NCBI GenBank assembly: GCA_001768155.1
Contig: MENC01000131.1
Span: 55,799 to 64,034 of the forward strand
Length of the DNA stretch: 8,236 nucleotides
Direction of reading: 5' to 3'
DNA from: Bacteroidetes bacterium GWA2_30_7
GTDB lineage: Bacteria > Bacteroidota > Bacteroidia > Bacteroidales > GWF2-33-38
Shown piece after piece: positions 6,277 to 8,236 of the stretch (positions within the stretch are counted from its first letter, which is position 1; each line of letters begins with the position of its first letter). The notes under the pieces were generated by a model. The model had not been told where the DNA came from. It saw only the letters and a list, made by a program, of their open reading frames with translations, and did no database searches. The position numbers and the translations under genes were made by a program.

Positions 6277-7581
6277 ATGGAAAAATTAAAAGAAAAACTA
6301 GCAAGAAAAATTGAAGAATGGCGTCCTAGAACTACCAAACTTCTAAAAGAACATGGCAATGTTGTAGCCGACCATGTTACAATCGAACAAATAATTGGCG
6401 GTGCAAGAGATATTAAATGTCTTGTTACAGATATTTCATATCTTGACCCATTTGAAGGAATCCGTTTCAGGGGTTTTACAATTCCAGAAGTAATGGCAAA
6501 ATTACCAAAACATACAAGTAGTGAAATGCCAACAGTTGAATCATTCTTTTATCTTCTCTTAACAGGTGATGTTCCAACAGCAGCCGAAGTTGAAGAAGTT
6601 AAAGAAGAGTTTAAAAAACGTAAAAAAGTTCCTCAGTATGTTTTTGACGTAATTAATGCTTTACCAGAAGACACCCACCCAATGGTAGCACTATCTGCTG
6701 CAATTGTATCAATGCAAAGAGAATCTGAATTTGTAAAAAAATACAATGCAGGAATGAAAAAAACCGAATATTGGGCGCCTACTTATGAAGATTCATTGAA
6801 TCTGATTGCAAAACTTGGCGAAATTGGAGCTTACATTTACAGAAAAAAATATAAAGGCGGACAAGTTATTAAATCTGATTCAAATTTAGATTTTGGTGGC
6901 GACTTTGCTCACATGATGGGTATTGCAAAACCTTATGATGATGTTGCCAGAATGTATTTTATACTTCACAGCGACCACGAAAGCGGTAACGTAAGTGCAC
7001 ATACCGGACATCTTATTTCAAGTGCACTTTCTGATATTTATTATTCAATTTCTGGTATGACTAATGGTTTAGCCGGTCCGCTTCACGGTTTAGCAAATCA
7101 AGAAGTATTGGCTTGGTTACAAGGCGTTATGAGTAAAATGGAAGGTAGAGTTCCTACAAAAGATGAAATGGCAAAATTTGTTAGAGATACTTTAGACAGC
7201 GGTCAGGTTATTCCTGGTTTCGGACATGCAGTGCTTCGTAAAACCGACCCACGTTATTCAACTCAACGTGAATTTTGTTTGAAAAATCTACCGGATTATC
7301 CATTGTTCAAATATGTTGATTTATTATTTCAGGTAGTTCCCGATATTTTATTAGAAAAAGGAAAAGCAAAAAATCCATGGCCAAATGTTGATGCACAATC
7401 TGGTGTTATTCAATGGTACTATGGACTTACAGAATATGATTTCTATACAGTTCTGTTTGCAATTGGACGTGCATTAGGCGTTTGCTCAAACATTATCTGG
7501 GACAGAGCACTTGGTTATGCTTTAGAAAGACCAAAATCTGTTACTACTGCAATGCTTGAAGAAATTGCAGCAAAAGGATAA
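6277..7581 (+). CDS. gltA: Citrate synthase, mitochondrial (eukaryotic) type
   Basis: The enzyme condenses oxaloacetate and acetyl-CoA to citrate, entering the TCA cycle. The 434-residue sequence closely resembles animal mitochondrial citrate synthase rather than the allosteric hexameric E. coli type: 'DPFEGIRFRGFTIPE' (57-71), 'HPMVALSAAI' (134-143), 'HSDHESGNVSAHTGHL' (231-246), 'GLAGPLHGLANQEV' (264-277), 'PGFGHAVLRKTDPRY' (313-327), 'KAKNPWPNVDAQSG' (363-376) and 'RALGYALERPKS' near the end. The catalytic triad is His270, His317 and Asp372, equivalent to pig His274, His320 and Asp375. The start is ATG at 6277 with an AT-rich leader and no Shine-Dalgarno; there is no targeting peptide, so it is cytosolic. 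Such eukaryote-like enzymes are, from general knowledge, usual in Bacteroidetes. The name gltA follows bacterial usage. Its divergent partner is mdh. Confidence 0.97.
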   Translation: MEKLKEKLARKIEEWRPRTTKLLKEHGNVVADHVTIEQIIGGARDIKCLVTDISYLDPFEGIRFRGFTIPEVMAKLPKHTSSEMPTVESFFYLLLTGDVPTAAEVEEVKEEFKKRKKVPQYVFDVINALPEDTHPMVALSAAIVSMQRESEFVKKYNAGMKKTEYWAPTYEDSLNLIAKLGEIGAYIYRKKYKGGQVIKSDSNLDFGGDFAHMMGIAKPYDDVARMYFILHSDHESGNVSAHTGHLISSALSDIYYSISGMTNGLAGPLHGLANQEVLAWLQGVMSKMEGRVPTKDEMAKFVRDTLDSGQVIPGFGHAVLRKTDPRYSTQREFCLKNLPDYPLFKYVDLLFQVVPDILLEKGKAKNPWPNVDAQSGVIQWYYGLTEYDFYTVLFAIGRALGVCSNIIWDRALGYALERPKSVTTAMLEEIAAKG

Positions 7582-7592
7582 CACCTTTAGTT

Positions 7593-7630
7593 ACACCTTG
7601 AAGCGTAGCGAACGCCACCTTCAAGCGTGT
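7593..7630. repeat. Nested inverted repeat containing GCGTAGC
   Basis: ACACCTTGAAG (7593-7603) pairs with CTTCAAG (7619-7625) and, after one bulged C, GTGT (7627-7630). Inside, GCGT (7603-7606) and ACGC (7612-7615) can pair around AGCGA. It begins 12 nt after the citrate synthase stop. No T tract follows, so it looks more like a dispersed element or an mRNA 3' stem than a classical terminator. Confidence 0.55.
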
Positions 7631-7673
7631 AGATAAATTGAATATTGTTAAATTGTTTTTGTGGTAAAGTGGT

Positions 7674-7710
7674 AACTGTGGCACGGTTTTAAACCGTGCC
7701 ACAGTTTTTT
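7674..7710 (+). terminator. 16-bp perfect hairpin with T run, possible citrate synthase terminator
   Basis: AACTGTGGCACGGTTT (7674-7689), one T, and AAACCGTGCCACAGTT (7691-7706) are exactly complementary, and T continues to 7710. It lies about 90 nt after the citrate synthase stop and is the first strong stem-plus-T-run there. It could equally be a copy of a palindromic repeat, because a third arm copy follows at 7713. Confidence 0.5.
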
Positions 7711-7712
7711 AA

Positions 7713-7729
7713 AACTCTGGCACGGTTTT
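7713..7729 (+). repeat. Extra arm copy of the preceding hairpin
   Basis: AACTCTGGCACGGTTTT matches 7674-7690 at 16 of 17 positions, 39 nt downstream. It has no matching right arm, which suggests a partial duplication of the hairpin unit or a decayed second copy. Confidence 0.7.
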
Positions 7730-7739
7730 GTCTTAAATA

Positions 7740-7772
7740 AGAGATGCCACCTTTTCAAAAGGTGGCATCTCT
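7740..7772. repeat. 16-bp perfect inverted repeat
   Basis: AGAGATGCCACCTTTT (7740-7755), one C, and AAAAGGTGGCATCTCT (7757-7772) are exactly complementary. No T run follows on the plus strand, so it is not an obvious terminator. GCCACCTT in the left arm also occurs in the first spacer hairpin (7614-7621). Confidence 0.75.
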
Positions 7773-7776
7773 GCCT

Positions 7777-7800
7777 CAGTCATGTGTTTTCAGATGACTG
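7777..7800. repeat. 7-bp inverted repeat
   Basis: CAGTCAT (7777-7783) and ATGACTG (7794-7800) flank a 10-nt loop. On its own this is weak; it is listed because it directly continues the row of hairpins in this spacer. Confidence 0.4.
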
Positions 7801-7875
7801 GTTACATTACAACCAACTTATAAATCGTTGTTCACATAGCGGGTTGACTGTTAAAGTTTCGAGTAAAAGAAAAAC

Positions 7876-7923
7876 GGATTACAAATCCTTATAATAATGC
7901 CTTCGGGATTGCAAATCCCGAAG
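7876..7923. repeat. Two related palindromes sharing GGATT-nCA-AATCC
   Basis: GGATT-ACA-AATCC at 7876-7888 and CTTCGGGATT-GCA-AATCCCGAAG at 7901-7923 share a GGATTnCAAATCC core 25-30 nt apart. The second has a perfect 10-bp stem with a 3-nt loop. They look like a short and a long member of one palindrome family. An inverted GCGTAGC core follows at 7929-7935. The remaining spacer to 8047 is AT-rich, with only the promoter-like octamer noted separately. Confidence 0.7.
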
Positions 7924-8011
7924 AGCAGGCTACGCTCAGTGCATCGCAATTTAACAATGAACAATTATAAAAATATTTCACACATATATATTATACTCTT
8001 ATTAAAATTTA

Positions 8012-8019
8012 TAGCTTTG
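8012..8019 (+). promoter_or_regulatory. Candidate -7 element of the secreted-protein gene
   Basis: TAGCTTTG is a full match to TAnnTTTG and lies 28 nt before the ATG at 8048, predicting a leader of about 20 nt. No TTG is seen 17-23 nt upstream, so the -33 part is missing or divergent. Confidence 0.45.
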
Positions 8020-8047
8020 TAATATTAAAACTAAAAACTAATTAACT

Positions 8048-8236
8048 ATGAAAACAACCGCAAAATTTCTTCAAACGATTTATTGTTTAGTATTAATTTT
8101 CTTCCTCCCCTTCCTTTGGAAGGGGTCGGGGGTAGGTTCTCAAAACATCGCCATAACCGACGACGACAGTTACAATGCCGATAGCTCCGCAATGCTCGAT
8201 GTTAAATCTATTGACAAAGGGCTGCTGATTCCCCGC
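8048..8236 (+). CDS. Secreted Bacteroidetes protein, N-terminal fragment (3' end outside window)
   Basis: The ATG at 8048 opens 63 codons that run to the right edge. Residues 1-24 are a signal peptide: MKTT, then a hydrophobic run including 'YCLVLIFFLPFLW'. A Gly/Ser stretch 'KGSGVGSQ' ends near the likely cleavage site at about 31-32. The mature part begins 'NIAITDDDSYNADSSAMLDV' and continues with KSIDKGLLIPR. The DSSAMLDVKS...KGLLIPR pattern is a familiar start of large secreted or surface Bacteroidetes proteins, often annotated as hypothetical or tail-fibre-like and sometimes carrying type IX secretion signals at the C-terminus; none of that is visible here. Codons after position 8140 are richer in G and C than in neighbouring genes. 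A GC-rich palindrome is embedded in the signal-peptide end. Total length and function cannot be judged. Confidence 0.75.
   Translation, partial: MKTTAKFLQTIYCLVLIFFLPFLWKGSGVGSQNIAITDDDSYNADSSAMLDVKSIDKGLLIPR
8102..8136. repeat. GC-rich palindrome within signal-peptide coding sequence
   Basis: CCCCTTCC-TTT-GGAAGGGG (8107-8125) is a perfect 8-bp stem, followed by TCGGGGGTAGG (8126-8136). Its composition is sharply different from the surrounding AT-rich DNA. It is translated in frame as part of 'LPFLWKGSGVGS', between the hydrophobic core and the SQ that normally ends such signal peptides. It resembles dispersed intergenic palindromes known from Bacteroidetes genomes, from general recollection and not from a search. 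Confidence 0.6.

Noticed and set aside
6277..7581. Citrate synthase as a recent gene transfer from a eukaryote
   Set aside because: The resemblance to mitochondrial enzymes is strong, but this type is generally found in Bacteroidetes and the codon use looks like its neighbours.
7593..7923. CRISPR-like array
   Set aside because: The repeats are inverted and mutually different, without equal-length direct repeats and spacers, and there are no cas genes.
7740..8000. Insertion-sequence ends or a degraded transposon
   Set aside because: No transposase fragment, target duplication or matching pair of distant terminal inverted repeats is seen; the palindromes are short and self-contained.

Overview
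The window reads as a chromosomal segment of an AT-rich member of the Bacteroidota. Supporting points: the end of a Bacteroidetes-style energy-transducer TonB; promoter-like octamers of the TAnnTTTG type instead of a bacterial -10/-35 pair; A/T-rich leaders without Shine-Dalgarno sequences; a mitochondrial-type citrate synthase; and, at the right edge, a secreted protein beginning with the 'DSSAMLDVKS...KGLLIPR' pattern common in this phylum. The order or genus cannot be fixed from the sequence alone.

Layout. 3-302 (+) is the C-terminal domain of a TonB protein cut by the left edge. One base after its stop, on the other strand, ends a TauE/SafE (TSUP) permease (304-1053, -). A 136-nt spacer with heptad repeats separates this from glyA, serine hydroxymethyltransferase (1190-2470, -). 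A 179-nt divergent spacer with promoter-like elements leads to a small four-helix membrane protein carrying a Met-Glu-Gly tandem repeat (2650-3192, +), closed by a textbook intrinsic terminator (3211-3239). Next is an Omp85/BamA-TamA-like outer membrane protein that appears to start with TTG (3292-5022, +). It converges on mdh, malate dehydrogenase (5136-6065, -), with an inverted repeat and probable bidirectional terminator in the gap. mdh and a citrate synthase gene (6277-7581, +) are divergent and share a 211-nt promoter region. The 466 nt after citrate synthase carry no gene. They hold a dense series of near-perfect hairpins of several unrelated sequences. The window ends in the first 63 codons of a secreted protein (8048-8236, +), whose signal-peptide region contains a GC-rich palindrome.

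Functionally this is mainly housekeeping: one-carbon metabolism (GlyA), two consecutive TCA-cycle steps (malate to oxaloacetate to citrate) from a divergent pair, and envelope functions (TonB, TSUP permease, Omp85). I see no defence system, biosynthetic cluster, phage, transposase, CRISPR array, tRNA or rRNA, and no convincing undescribed multi-gene system. The less ordinary material is non-coding: the hairpin mosaic at 7593-7923, a seven-base core GCGTAGC seen four times and only in spacers, heptad-repeat tracts flanking that core, and the palindrome inside a signal-peptide coding stretch.
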